NCBI RefSeq assembly: GCF_012911875.1
Contig: NZ_JAAXKZ010000008.1
Location: forward strand, 24,702-88,701
Length of the DNA stretch: 64,000 nt
Reading direction: 5' to 3'
Origin: Pseudonocardia bannensis
Lineage (GTDB): Bacteria > Actinomycetota > Actinomycetes > Mycobacteriales > Pseudonocardiaceae
Of this stretch, positions 36,794 through 45,176 are shown piece by piece. A program made the position numbers and the translations under genes. The notes under the pieces are model-generated. The model was not told the origin of the DNA and searched no databases. It was given only the letters and a program-made list of their open reading frames with translations. The first letter of the stretch is position 1, and every line of letters begins with the position of its first letter.

Positions 36794-37468
36794 ATGATGC
36801 GCGCGGCCGCCGTGGCCTACCAGGCCATACAATGCGGCATCACCGAAGGCGACTACCCGCCGGGCAGCTGGATCCGGGAGGACGAGGTGGCGGCCCGGGC
36901 CGGGGTCAGCCGAACGCCCGTGCGGGAGGCGCTGCGCAAGCTGCACTCCGAGGGCATCGTCGAGCTCCTGCCCAATCGCGGCGCGGTCGTCGTCGGCTGG
37001 ACCTCGCACGACCTCGACGACATCTTCGACCTGCGGATGATGCTCGAGGGCTACGCCGTCCGACGGGTGGTCGAGGCCCCGAGGGGCGACATCGACCTCC
37101 CCGCGCTGAACGCGATGTGCACCGAGATGGAGCAGTTGCTCGACCAGGGCGGCACCGCGAACCACGACCGCATCGGCGAGCTCGCCGTGGCGTTTCACAG
37201 CGCGCTGCACCGGGCGTCGGGGAACCGGCAGCTGATGAGCATCCTCCCCGGACTCAACCAGGTCCCGCTCGTGCACACCGCCAACCGGCAGCGCACGCAC
37301 GAGCAGCTGGCCCGGAGCCTGACCCAGCACCGCGAGATCCTCGAGGCGATCACCGCCGGCGACGCCGACTGGGCCGAGGCGGTCATGCGTGCCCACGTCC
37401 GAGCCGCCCGGGCCGCCCTGCGCACCGAGGATTCACGGCCGGCCGACGTGCCGGCGCGCGAGGCCTGA
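36794..37468 (+). CDS. GntR-family regulator (FadR/VanR subfamily), copy B
   Basis: A 224-residue paralog of the GntR gene near 28.5 kb. The HTH is IREDEVAARAGVSRTPVREA followed by LRKLHSEGIVELLPNRGAVV, and the FCD domain has LDDIFDLRMMLEGYAVRR and FHSALHRASGNRQLMS. It is followed convergently by monooxygenase copy B, whose promoter holds the GTTGTATACGATC element. Control of that gene and of the 35-kb promoter is inferred from the site type. Confidence 0.87.
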   Translation: MMRAAAVAYQAIQCGITEGDYPPGSWIREDEVAARAGVSRTPVREALRKLHSEGIVELLPNRGAVVVGWTSHDLDDIFDLRMMLEGYAVRRVVEAPRGDIDLPALNAMCTEMEQLLDQGGTANHDRIGELAVAFHSALHRASGNRQLMSILPGLNQVPLVHTANRQRTHEQLARSLTQHREILEAITAGDADWAEAVMRAHVRAARAALRTEDSRPADVPAREA

Positions 37469-37518
37469 CGGCGCGCGGCGCCTGCTTGTCAGGGCGCCGC
37501 CCTGGGCGGCGGCCGACC

Positions 37519-37550
37519 GGCCCGCCCACGCGCTCCGGCGTGGACGGGCC
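37519..37550. terminator. Hairpin between convergent GntR and monooxygenase genes
   Basis: GGCCCGCCCACGC (37519-37531) pairs with GCGTGGACGGGCC (37538-37550) with one mismatch across 13 bp. A second stem, GCCGCC/GGCGGC, lies just before it. Both fall in the 93-bp gap between stops of convergent genes, as expected for a bidirectional terminator. Confidence 0.65.
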
Positions 37551-37561
37551 CCGTCGCTCCG

Positions 37562-38776
37562 CTACAGGAACGGCGTGTCGGGCTCCAGACCGCACAGGGC
37601 GCGCCCGTAATGCTCGATCCCCGTCGTCGGCATCATGACGGCGTGGGTCGCGAGGGCCTGCGCGTCGCGGGCCACCAGCTGGATCGCCTGGCTCTCATGA
37701 ATGCCGGTCGCGCCACTCGCCCCGCGGAGGATCTCGACGGCCTCGGCGAACAGCCGGTTCGAGTAGGACACCATGCCCCACAACAGGGGACGCTCCTCGG
37801 GACCGTAGGGCTCACCGCTCGCGGCGTGCCGATCGACGATGTCGGCCGCCTCGAGCATCAGATGATCGCCGGCCCTGATCTTCATTGCGGCCTCGGCGAC
37901 CTGGTGGTGGGTGACGGCGGCGTCGCTGCGCTGCAGGTAGCCGGTGTAGGCGATCGGCCCCCGCGTCGGGAGCCGCTCCAGGAACAGCTCCATGGCCGCC
38001 TTCGCCAGGCCGGGAAAGGTGGACCCGCCGCTGGTGAGGATGTAGGGGATGGCCGGGATGCGGTAGAGCGGCGAGTTCTTGTTGATCTCGCTGCGGTAGA
38101 TCCCCTCCTTGGCCTCGGCCATGCGCAGCATCCGCTGCTCGGGGACGTGGACGTTCTCTCCGCGGACCGTGTTGCTCCCGGTGCCCCGCAGGCCACTGAC
38201 GTACCAGTCGTCCTCGATCGTCAGCTCCGAGTACGGCATGAGGAACATGCACACCTCGGGTTGCCCCGGCTCCAGCTCGACGACGGCCGGCTCGGCCACC
38301 CACTGCGCATCCAGGCAGCCGCTGTTGAAGGGCCACCGGCCGGAGACGGAGAACCCGTCACCCTGCCGGACCGCCGTGGCGGTCGGGATCAGCGTCGCCG
38401 TGCACTTGACGTCCGGGTCCGCGAAGACCTCGTCCTGCACCTGGTCGGGGAACAGCGAGACGATGAAGGCGGCGTCCTCGTAGAGGGTCGTGACCCAGGC
38501 GGTGGACCCGCAGCCCCGGGCCAGCTCGCCGAGCACCTGGACCTTCGTCCGGGTGTCGATCTCGAACCCGCCGTAGCGACGCGGACGGGTCAGCTGCAGG
38601 AGGCCTGCTTCCTTGAGTGCCTGCAGGTTCTCCTTCGGCACCCGGCGCTCCTCGTGGCACCGGCGGGCGTTGGCCCGCAGCAGCGGAACGAGGTCGGCGG
38701 CCCGCTGCACCAGCTCCTCGCGCGTCGGCACCGCGCTGGAGGGTTGAGCCGCCGGGGCATCAGCAACAGTCGTCAT
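37562..38776 (-). CDS. HsaA-like flavin-dependent monooxygenase, oxygenase component, copy B
   Basis: A 404-residue paralog of the gene near 32 kb with the same blocks: LKEAGLLQLTRPRRYGGFEID, GCGSTAWVTTLYEDAAF, SGRWPFNSGCLDAQWV, VSGLRGTGSNTV and a nearly identical C-terminus GIEHYGRALCGLEPDTPFL. The ATG at 38776 is preceded by GAAGGGACGGAC. It is transcribed alone, with its own GntR-type promoter near 38.93 kb and a leader of about 140 nt. No flavin reductase gene is seen nearby. Confidence 0.86.
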   Translation of the reverse strand: MTTVADAPAAQPSSAVPTREELVQRAADLVPLLRANARRCHEERRVPKENLQALKEAGLLQLTRPRRYGGFEIDTRTKVQVLGELARGCGSTAWVTTLYEDAAFIVSLFPDQVQDEVFADPDVKCTATLIPTATAVRQGDGFSVSGRWPFNSGCLDAQWVAEPAVVELEPGQPEVCMFLMPYSELTIEDDWYVSGLRGTGSNTVRGENVHVPEQRMLRMAEAKEGIYRSEINKNSPLYRIPAIPYILTSGGSTFPGLAKAAMELFLERLPTRGPIAYTGYLQRSDAAVTHHQVAEAAMKIRAGDHLMLEAADIVDRHAASGEPYGPEERPLLWGMVSYSNRLFAEAVEILRGASGATGIHESQAIQLVARDAQALATHAVMMPTTGIEHYGRALCGLEPDTPFL

Positions 38777-38909
38777 GTCCGTCCCTTCTGGACCGGCCGA
38801 GACCGGGAGCGCCGAACAGTTCTGATTGCATCCAATTCCGAAGTGCAGTGACGCCATCGTCTTGCCCTACTGCTGGATGTACGGATCCATCCGGCTTCAG
38901 ACTCCGGAA

Positions 38910-38955
38910 GTTGTATACGATCGCGGACTGTAGCGACCGTCACACACGGCGTCAA
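38910..38955 (-). promoter_or_regulatory. Promoter with GntR-type operator for monooxygenase copy B
   Basis: On the minus strand TTGACG (38955-38950) and TACAGT (38932-38927) are 17 bp apart. The plus-strand element GTTGTATACGATC (38910-38922) begins 4 bp past the -10, covering the likely start site. It is identical to the element at 34984-34996. Coordinated repression by one or both GntR paralogs is the simplest reading. Confidence 0.7.
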
Positions 38956-39072
38956 CGCTCGGCGGGGCGAGGACGGGCAGGACCGCCCGATGGGTGCGTT
39001 CGCTGCCCACCGCGGCCGCGGGCGGGCGCAGAACGGCACGGCGACGACATGCGCCGACGGCGCGCCGGCCGA

Positions 39073-39414
39073 TCAGAACGGGCGGCCGACCTCGTAACTG
39101 CCGTCGTCGGACGTGATGGTGACCGGGACGCTCGAGGTGGTCCCGTCGATCGTCGCCGAGCAGAAGAGCGTGAGGTGCAGGATCGCCGGCACACCGGACG
39201 GACAGGTCACATTCGTGACCCCACTGATCCGGAAGTCACGGGTGAGCGCTCTGCGGACGTCGTCCTGGACGACCACCGGATCGAGCGGCGACCCCGACCC
39301 GGCGGACGCAGCGGAGATCTCGGGCGCGGGCGAACCCACGACCGCGACGGTGCACCCCGTCAGCACCATCGATCCGGCCAGCAGGACACCCTGGGCGAAC
39401 GCGTTCGCGCGCAT
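39073..39414 (-). CDS. Secreted lipoprotein, DUF4333-like
   Basis: A 113-residue protein with a lipoprotein signal: positively charged start, hydrophobic stretch (FAQGVLLAGSMV) and lipobox LTGC with Cys21. The mature part has a Ser/Ala/Pro-rich linker and a small domain with paired cysteines (NVTCPSG and LTLFCSAT), as in actinobacterial DUF4333 proteins. Function unknown; expected to be anchored on the outer face of the membrane. Confidence 0.7.
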   Translation of the reverse strand: MRANAFAQGVLLAGSMVLTGCTVAVVGSPAPEISAASAGSGSPLDPVVVQDDVRRALTRDFRISGVTNVTCPSGVPAILHLTLFCSATIDGTTSSVPVTITSDDGSYEVGRPF

Positions 39415-39533
39415 GGCGGCTCCCCGCTTCGACAGCGGACGACCAGTCTGGCACGCCGGCCCGGTCCGGAGGGTCCGCGTTCGCCGGCGCCCGATCGAGG
39501 TCCCGTTGCCCGGACGACCCCTAGACTCTCGCC

Positions 39534-41144
39534 ATGTCGACGGGGGGCGGAGCTCCCGGCTCCATGAGTGACCGGTTACGTCGGATCGAGGCGGTGACGG
39601 ACACCGCGCTCGCTCACCTCGACGTCGAGGACCTCCTGACCGAGCTGCTCGACCGGGTACGCGACCTCCTCGACGTCGACACCGCAGCCGTGCTCCTGTT
39701 CGACCCCACCGCGCGCGTCCTCGTCGCGACCGCGGCCCGGGGCATCGAGGAAGAGGTCCGGCAAGGGGTGCGTATCCCGCTCGGGAAAGGGTTCGCCGGC
39801 CGCATCGCGACCGAGAAGCGACCGGTGATCACCGAGAAGGTCGACCATGCCCACGTGCTCAACCCGATCCTGCGGGACAAGGGCATTCACTCGCTGCTCG
39901 GCGTTCCGCTGCTGATCGGCAGCACGGTGATCGGTGTCCTGCACGTCGGGACGCTGTCCACCCGTCACTTCACCGACGAGGACAGCCTGCTGCTGCAGCT
40001 CGTAGCCGACCGGGTCGCCCTGGCCACCCACGCCCGCACCATGCAGATCGAACAGGCGGTGGCGACGACGCTGCAGCGCAGCCTGCTGCCCGCGGAGCTA
40101 CCCACCGTCCCGGGTCTCGAGTTCGCCGCCCGCTACGTCGCCGGCGGCGACGGCGAGGTGGGCGGCGACTGGTACGACGTGTTCGGCCTCCCGTCCGGCT
40201 GGCTGTGCATCGTGGTCGGAGATGTCGTCGGGCGCGGTCTCTGCGCTGCCGCCACCATGGGACGGCTGCGCAGCGCGCTGCGCGCGTACGCCCTGGAATG
40301 CACGGACCCCGCCCATCTGCTCGACAAGCTCGACCAGCAGATGCGGCACTTCGAGCCCGACACGATGGCGACCGTCCTCTGCGCGATGGTGGAACCGTCC
40401 TGCGAGCAGCTGCACCTGTCCTCGGCGGGCCACCCGCCACCGGTGTCGGTCCGCCCCGGCCTGCCTGCCGCGGTACTCGAACTGCCGATCGACCTGCCGG
40501 CAGGGGTCGACGCGGGGCGCCCGCGGCACACGAGCACCATGGCCTTCCCACCGGGAACGGACATCTGCCTCTACACCGACGGTCTGATCGAACGCCGGGG
40601 CAGCCCGCTCGATGCGGGCCTCGAACGTCTGCGCAGGTCGGTGTTCGCGGGCCCGGCCGAGTCGGTGTGCGCCGCCGTCATGTCCGAGCTACTGGGCGCC
40701 GACCACCCCATCGACGACGTCGCCGTCCTCGTGCTGCGCCGGCAGGACCGCGCGGAGATGGGCCCGCTGCACCTCCGGATGCCGGCGGTGCCGGTGTCGC
40801 TGGGGCTCATCCGGGCCGCGGTCCGCCGCTGGTTGACGGGCACCGGGGCGGACACCGACGAGATCGCCGGTCTCCTCGTGGCGGTCGGCGAGGCGTGCGC
40901 CAACGTCGTCGAGCACGCCTACGGCCCGGGCGGCGGCACGGTGGACGTGCACATGACGATCCAGCCGCCGGACGTGGTCGCCACGATCCGCGATACGGGC
41001 CGGTGGCGAGCACCTCGGGGGCAGGTCCGCGGCCGCGGGATCACCCTCATGCGCGGGCTCAGCGACGACGTGCGGATCGAGCAGACCGGAGCCGGTACCC
41101 ACGTCGTGATCCGTGCCGCCCTCGCCTCACAGGGGCCCCGGTGA
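39534..41144 (+). CDS. GAF-SpoIIE phosphatase-HATPase stress-signalling protein (RsbU-like)
   Basis: A 536-residue three-module protein. Residues about 20-165 are a GAF sensor domain (DTAAVLLFDPTARVLVATAA and GKGFAGRIATEKRPV). Residues 185-395 are a PP2C/SpoIIE phosphatase (EVGGDWYDVFGL, VVGDVVGRGLCAAATMGRLR, LYTDGLIERRG, DDVAVLVLRR). Residues 400-536 are an anti-sigma-type HATPase (VGEACANVVEHAYGPGG, IRDTGRWRAPRG, GRGITLMRGLSDDV). It would dephosphorylate STAS antagonists while its kinase domain can bind them or a sigma factor. The STAS gene overlaps its stop by 4 bp. Confidence 0.9.
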   Translation: MSTGGGAPGSMSDRLRRIEAVTDTALAHLDVEDLLTELLDRVRDLLDVDTAAVLLFDPTARVLVATAARGIEEEVRQGVRIPLGKGFAGRIATEKRPVITEKVDHAHVLNPILRDKGIHSLLGVPLLIGSTVIGVLHVGTLSTRHFTDEDSLLLQLVADRVALATHARTMQIEQAVATTLQRSLLPAELPTVPGLEFAARYVAGGDGEVGGDWYDVFGLPSGWLCIVVGDVVGRGLCAAATMGRLRSALRAYALECTDPAHLLDKLDQQMRHFEPDTMATVLCAMVEPSCEQLHLSSAGHPPPVSVRPGLPAAVLELPIDLPAGVDAGRPRHTSTMAFPPGTDICLYTDGLIERRGSPLDAGLERLRRSVFAGPAESVCAAVMSELLGADHPIDDVAVLVLRRQDRAEMGPLHLRMPAVPVSLGLIRAAVRRWLTGTGADTDEIAGLLVAVGEACANVVEHAYGPGGGTVDVHMTIQPPDVVATIRDTGRWRAPRGQVRGRGITLMRGLSDDVRIEQTGAGTHVVIRAALASQGPR

Positions 41145-41470
41145 CGCAGGCGACCGTCGCCGCACACCGCATCCACGACACTGCGGTGCGCATCGCGATC
41201 TCCGGTGAGATCGATCTGGCGAACGCGGACGTCGTCCAGCGCCGGATCCTCGGGGTGATCACCAACCAGCTGACCGAGGTCTCGGTCGACCTCAGCGGAG
41301 TCACCTACATCGACAGTGCCGGCCTGCGGGTGCTGCTCAGGCTCGGGACCCGGCTCGAGACGCTGCAGATCGCTCTCGAGCTGCTAGTGCCGCCGGATTC
41401 GCCGACCCGAAGGGTGATCGAGCTGTCGGGGATGGGAGAGGTTGCCTCCGTGCGGCCCACCCCGGACTGA
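41141..41470 (+). CDS. STAS anti-sigma factor antagonist
   Basis: A 109-residue SpoIIAA/RsbV-like STAS protein. The phosphoacceptor region is VTYIDSAGLRVLLRLG with Ser59 in place. Its GTG start overlaps the phosphatase stop, so it is probably a direct substrate of that protein's phosphatase and kinase modules. The last 87 bp overlap the end of a convergent STAS gene on the other strand. Confidence 0.85.
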   Translation: MTQATVAAHRIHDTAVRIAISGEIDLANADVVQRRILGVITNQLTEVSVDLSGVTYIDSAGLRVLLRLGTRLETLQIALELLVPPDSPTRRVIELSGMGEVASVRPTPD

Positions 41471-41905
41471 GGCCGCAGCCGCGCGTGCTTCGGCGCGGAG
41501 CGCGGCGAGCGCCTGCTCGACACCGTCGAACATCTCGAACAGGCTGACCGTCCCCGAGGCATCGAACGTGCGGGCCCCGGTCCGCGAAGCGCCGACGAGA
41601 CAGAACCCGATGTCGACCTCCCCCGCGCGGTACGCCGCGCGAACCAGGACGCTTATTCCGGCCGCGGAGAGGTAGGTCAGCCGCGAGACGTCCAGGAACA
41701 CCACCCCTGCTGCGGACGACAGGAGACTCACCAGGAGCCGCTCCAGCTGCGGCGCGGTCAGGACGTCGAGCTCCCCCACCAGCCGCACGACCTGCACTCG
41801 GGGCGTCAGCCTGTCGACGGTGGCGGTGAACAGCTGCTGCTGCCCCGTGATCTGAACCCGACCGGGCCCGGCGCGCGGCCTCTCGGCGTCGCTGCTGCCC
41901 GTCAT
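41384..41905 (-). CDS. STAS-domain protein lacking the phosphorylatable serine
   Basis: A 173-residue protein with one STAS domain (about 25-145): FTATVDRLTPRVQVVRLVGE, LDVLTAPQLERLL and FLDVSRLTYLSAAGISVLVR. Aligned with the partner STAS protein, the DSAG phosphorylation motif reads SAAG, so Ala81 takes the serine position. Such a protein might bind its partner regardless of phosphorylation state. The start at 41905 follows TTTCC-poor sequence without a strong ribosome-binding site; an in-frame codon lies at 41956. The basic tail overlaps the convergent antagonist gene. Confidence 0.7.
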   Translation of the reverse strand: MTGSSDAERPRAGPGRVQITGQQQLFTATVDRLTPRVQVVRLVGELDVLTAPQLERLLVSLLSSAAGVVFLDVSRLTYLSAAGISVLVRAAYRAGEVDIGFCLVGASRTGARTFDASGTVSLFEMFDGVEQALAALRAEARAAAASVRGGPHGGNLSHPRQLDHPSGRRIRRH

Positions 41906-42174
41906 GCTTTCCTCCGACCCTCGCTCGACACTGGCGACACGAGGTCGCCGACCCACAGATCCAGGACCCGCTCGGCACGGGAGGCCGGATCGGTAGCAAG
42001 CCTGACCTCGGTGGCTCGGGCATGCACCGGCCTGACAGGTCGATACGACCGGGCCTTCTCGGCCTCGGGCGCACGATTCCGGAACGTCGCCCCTGATCGG
42101 TGACGAGGCCTGACGGGGCCGGCGCCGGTGGCCGTCGGTTTCCCGTCCCGACCGGCTACAGCGGCCGGCTCACC

Positions 42175-42480
42175 TCAGCATCGGCCGACGTCGGACCGCT
42201 CCAGGTGCTCGGTCAGAGCCTGGTTGACGGCCTCGGGCCGCTCGGCGTTCACCAGACGGGCGGCGCCCGGCACGACGGTGAAGGCCGCCCCGGGGATGCC
42301 GTCGGCGATCACTTGCACCATCTCCACCGGGGTGGCCGGGCCGTCGGCTCCGGCGATCACCAGGGTCGGCACGGTGATCCGGGCCAGCTGGTCACGGACG
42401 TCGAACTCGCCGATGGCCTCGCAGCAACCTGCGTAACCCCCGGGAGGTGGCGCGCAGCATGTCCAGCAGGCAACGCCAGG
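42175..42480 (-). pseudogene. 3' remnant of an alpha/beta hydrolase (3-oxoadipate enol-lactonase-like)
   Basis: The minus strand reads LLDMLRAT, then after a one-base frame change YAGCCEAIGEFDVRDQLARI, TVPTLVIAGADGPATPVEM and FTVVPGAARLVNAERPEAVN to the stop at 42175. These are the C-terminal blocks of PcaD-type alpha/beta hydrolases, including the Asp-containing ADGPATP segment. The usual VVPGAAHL has Arg in place of the catalytic His. The N-terminal two thirds with the nucleophile serine are missing, cut off near the end of the sigma factor gene. Confidence 0.7.
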
Positions 42481-42501
42481 ACGTCACCGGCCCTCCTCGG
42501 G

Positions 42502-43518
42502 CTACTCCTCGAGTCGCAGCGGCAGCCCGAAGAGCGGGAACAGCCTCTCGGCGTCGAGGAACGCGTTGAAACCGAGGAGCCGGTCGCCCGAGAACTCGAG
42601 GACCTGCAGAGAGAACGGCTCGTGCCGGCCTCCAGGGCCGCTGGGCCGGTACTGCCCGAACGCCGGTAGACCATTCGCCGAGGCCGGGACGAGGCGTGAG
42701 CCGCGGCATTCGGCCCCGGGACCGACCCACCACCGGCGGATGTCGGCAGGCCCGCGCAGCCACAGGTCGTAGGGCGGCATCGACAAGGTGGCGTCCTCGT
42801 GCAGCAGGGCGACCAGCGCCTCGATGTCGTACCGCGCGAAGGCGTCCGCGTATCGGGCCAGGAGCTCCTGGAATTCGCCGTCGGGCAGCTGAATCCGCTC
42901 GGATGTGCTGAGGTCACGGGCCGACAGCGTCGCCCGGGCTCGCTGGAGCGCGCTGTTGACCGACGCGACCGTGGCGCCGAGCAGCTCGGCGACCTCCGCC
43001 GCGCTCCATTGCAGGACCTCTCGCAAGATCAGCACCGCGCGCTGCCGGGGCGGCAGGTGCTGCAGCGCCGCCACGAAGGCGAGGCGGATCGACTCTCGCG
43101 ACACCGCCAGCTCGGCCGGGTCGGCCCCCGCCGGCAGAACCCGGCTGTCGGGGATCGGCTGGATCCACGTGGCCTCGGCGCGTGGCGGACCCAGCGGCGT
43201 CTCCGACGACGACGCGGGACCCAGGTCCATGGGGCGGGCGCGGCGCTGGCTGCCCTCCAGCATCGTCAGGCACACGTTGGTGGCGATGCGGTACAACCAC
43301 GACCGAAGTGCCGAACGGCCCTCGAAGCGGTCGAAACCGCGCCAGGCGCGCACCAGCGTCTCCTGGACGGCGTCCTCCGCGTCGAAGGCCGACCCGAGCA
43401 TCCGGTAGCAGTAGGCGGTCAGCTCCACCCGATGCCGTTCGAGCCGGAGCTCCACGCCCCCGGCCTCACCGGTCACCGTGCTCTGGACCGCGCTATCCGC
43501 GGCTTCGAGATCAGTCAT
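42502..43518 (-). CDS. Sigma-70 family ECF sigma factor with C-terminal SnoaL-like domain
   Basis: A 338-residue ECF sigma factor of the type with an NTF2/SnoaL-like tail (TIGR02960-like). Region 2 is in [20 protein letters not shown] with [14 protein letters not shown]; region 4 in [20 protein letters not shown] and [15 protein letters not shown]. From about residue 200 the SnoaL domain follows ([38 protein letters not shown]), which in such factors replaces a separate anti-sigma factor. ATG at 43518 chosen. A partner gene is not evident. Confidence 0.87.
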   Translation of the reverse strand: MTDLEAADSAVQSTVTGEAGGVELRLERHRVELTAYCYRMLGSAFDAEDAVQETLVRAWRGFDRFEGRSALRSWLYRIATNVCLTMLEGSQRRARPMDLGPASSSETPLGPPRAEATWIQPIPDSRVLPAGADPAELAVSRESIRLAFVAALQHLPPRQRAVLILREVLQWSAAEVAELLGATVASVNSALQRARATLSARDLSTSERIQLPDGEFQELLARYADAFARYDIEALVALLHEDATLSMPPYDLWLRGPADIRRWWVGPGAECRGSRLVPASANGLPAFGQYRPSGPGGRHEPFSLQVLEFSGDRLLGFNAFLDAERLFPLFGLPLRLEE

Positions 43519-43833
43519 CCTCTTCGGCCTCTCCGCCTCGGCGCCAGCGCGACGACTGCTGGATGACGGCCATCGTAAGGGGGCGAACCGACAATTCCGG
43601 AAGCCCGAGAAATGAGGGATCAAGGTGGATCATGGGCGCTCGACGGCGACAGGGTGGCCGGTGATGACGGCGGCATCCAGCCGCTGGGCTCGGGTATCGG
43701 GCTCCGGCGGACGGCAGGTGACCGGAGCCGACGCCGCAACGAGGTAATCGCCGCTCGACCGATGAGTCCGCACCACGGCCCCGGTCTACACAACTCCCGG
43801 ATCCGGTTTCGGATCCGGTGGCCGACGAGAGAA
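43519..43833. other. Divergent intergenic region, no gene recognised
   Basis: About 315 bp between the sigma factor and VOC genes. It must hold both promoters. Reading frames here have no protein-like character, and no clear operator or RNA element was found. Confidence 0.5.
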
Positions 43834-44250
43834 ATGAGACGCCTGGTGGCCACCAAGATCTTCGTCAACCTCCCCGTGAAGGACCTCAGCAGGTCGATCG
43901 ACTTCTTCACCGCACTCGGATTCTCGTTCGATCAGCAGTTCACGGATGAGAACGCCGGCTGCCTGGTCATCAGCGACGACATCTACGCCATGCTGCTGAC
44001 CGAGCCGTTCTTCAAGTCGTTCACGAAGAAGGACGTCGCCGACGCCACGAAGAGCACCGAGGCGATCCTGGGCCTCGGGGTCGAGAGCCGGGAGCGCGTC
44101 AACGAGCTGGCGGACAAGGCCCTCGCAGCGGGCGGGCAGCCCGCGAACGACACGAACGACCAGGGCTTCATGTACGGACGGAGCTTCCAGGACCCCGACG
44201 GTCACATCTGGGAGGTCTTCTACATGGATATGGCCGCGGTCACGGGATGA
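43834..44250 (+). CDS. VOC-family protein (glyoxalase-like)
   Basis: A 138-residue protein with KIFVNLPVKDLSRSIDFFTA, LGFSFDQQFTDENAGCLVIS, ILGLGVESRERVNELADKAL and a C-terminal DPDGHIWEVFYMD. These fit the PhnB/glyoxalase-like VOC group, several of which neighbour ECF sigma factor genes. The function is not known. ATG at 43834 or GTG at 43846 are both possible starts. Confidence 0.8.
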   Translation: MRRLVATKIFVNLPVKDLSRSIDFFTALGFSFDQQFTDENAGCLVISDDIYAMLLTEPFFKSFTKKDVADATKSTEAILGLGVESRERVNELADKALAAGGQPANDTNDQGFMYGRSFQDPDGHIWEVFYMDMAAVTG

Positions 44251-44308
44251 CCGCCGCGCCGCTCGCCGTGGCGTGACCGCGGCGGCAGCCAGACGCCACG
44301 ACGAACTC

Positions 44309-44349
44309 GCCCGCGGGGCTGCATCGTCCGAAGATGCAGTCCCGCGGGC
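44309..44349. terminator. Strong hairpin between convergent VOC and carbonic anhydrase genes
   Basis: Arms of 17 bp (44309-44325 and 44333-44349), beginning GCCCGCGGG and ending CCCGCGGGC, pair with a single G/T mismatch around a 7-nt loop. It lies between convergent stops and is most likely a bidirectional terminator. No T-tract follows. Confidence 0.75.
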
Positions 44350-44367
44350 GCGTCGGTGCTCGATGTC

Positions 44368-44856
44368 TCAGACGACCTCGTTGAGCTTCCCGGTGGCGAC
44401 GTCGAACACGAACCCGCGGATCGAGTCCTTGTTCGGGACGAACGGGTTCGCCCTGATCCGAGCGATCGACTGCCGCACGTCGTCGTCGACGTCGGGGAAG
44501 GCCTCGGCGGCCCATTCGGGCTTGATTCCGGTTTCGGTCTGGATCTGCTGCCTGAACCCGTCATCGGTGAAGGTCAGCATGCCGCAGTCGGTGTGGTGGA
44601 TCAGGATGATCTCCGTCGTGCCCAGCAGCCGCTGGCTGATCGCCAGCGACCGGATCTCGTCGTCGGTGACGACACCGCCCGCGTTGCGGATGACGTGCGC
44701 CTCGCCCTCGTCGAGCCCGAGGATGCGGTAGACGTCGAGCCGCGCGTCCATGCACGCCACGACGGCGACATGCTTGGCGGGCGGGAGCGGCAGCGGCCCG
44801 GAGAAGGTCTCGGCGTAGCGGGCGTTGTTGGCGAGCAGTTCGTCCGTGACGGACAT
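44368..44856 (-). CDS. Beta-class carbonic anhydrase
   Basis: A 162-residue beta-carbonic anhydrase catalysing CO2 hydration. Zinc and catalytic residues are Cys35, Asp37 and Arg39 (ACMDARLDVY), then His88 and Cys91 (IHHTDCGML). The compact length and NAGGVVTDDEIRSLAIS fit the small actinobacterial type (Rv1284-like). The ATG at 44856 is preceded by GGGAGAG. Monocistronic, ending at the 44.3-kb hairpin. Confidence 0.92.
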   Translation of the reverse strand: MSVTDELLANNARYAETFSGPLPLPPAKHVAVVACMDARLDVYRILGLDEGEAHVIRNAGGVVTDDEIRSLAISQRLLGTTEIILIHHTDCGMLTFTDDGFRQQIQTETGIKPEWAAEAFPDVDDDVRQSIARIRANPFVPNKDSIRGFVFDVATGKLNEVV

Positions 44857-45176
44857 GGTTCTCTCCCGTGGGATGGGTGCTTCGAATCGCGGGCAGGCGC
44901 CCACGACACGTGGAACGCTGCAAGGCCGCGCGGCGACCGCGGCGTGGAGAGGTCGTGGCCGCGCTACGCGGCCGGGCGACAGAACTCGTCGAACTGCATG
45001 ATGCGGCGGCTGGGCCAGAAGGGCTCGAGCCAGATGCGCATCACGGCATCAGTCAACCGTGCAGGACCGATGGGAGCAAGGGGACGCAGCCTGCGGTCCA
45101 CCGCACGGGTGGCCCGGTGCGGGTAAAGCCCGCCATCGCCGGGCGGAGGTCTCGGCCGCCCTGCTGTGGCGCGGGG
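44857..45176. other. Intergenic stretch with a possible short peptide
   Basis: No standard gene is seen. On the minus strand an ATG at 45041 opens 25 codons, MRIWLEPFWPSRRIMQFDEF plus CRPAA, ending at 44964. The aromatic-rich sequence looks more protein-like than its surroundings, and the frame is open farther upstream without a good start. It may be a short peptide or the tail of a lost gene. The carbonic anhydrase promoter must also lie here. Confidence 0.3.
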
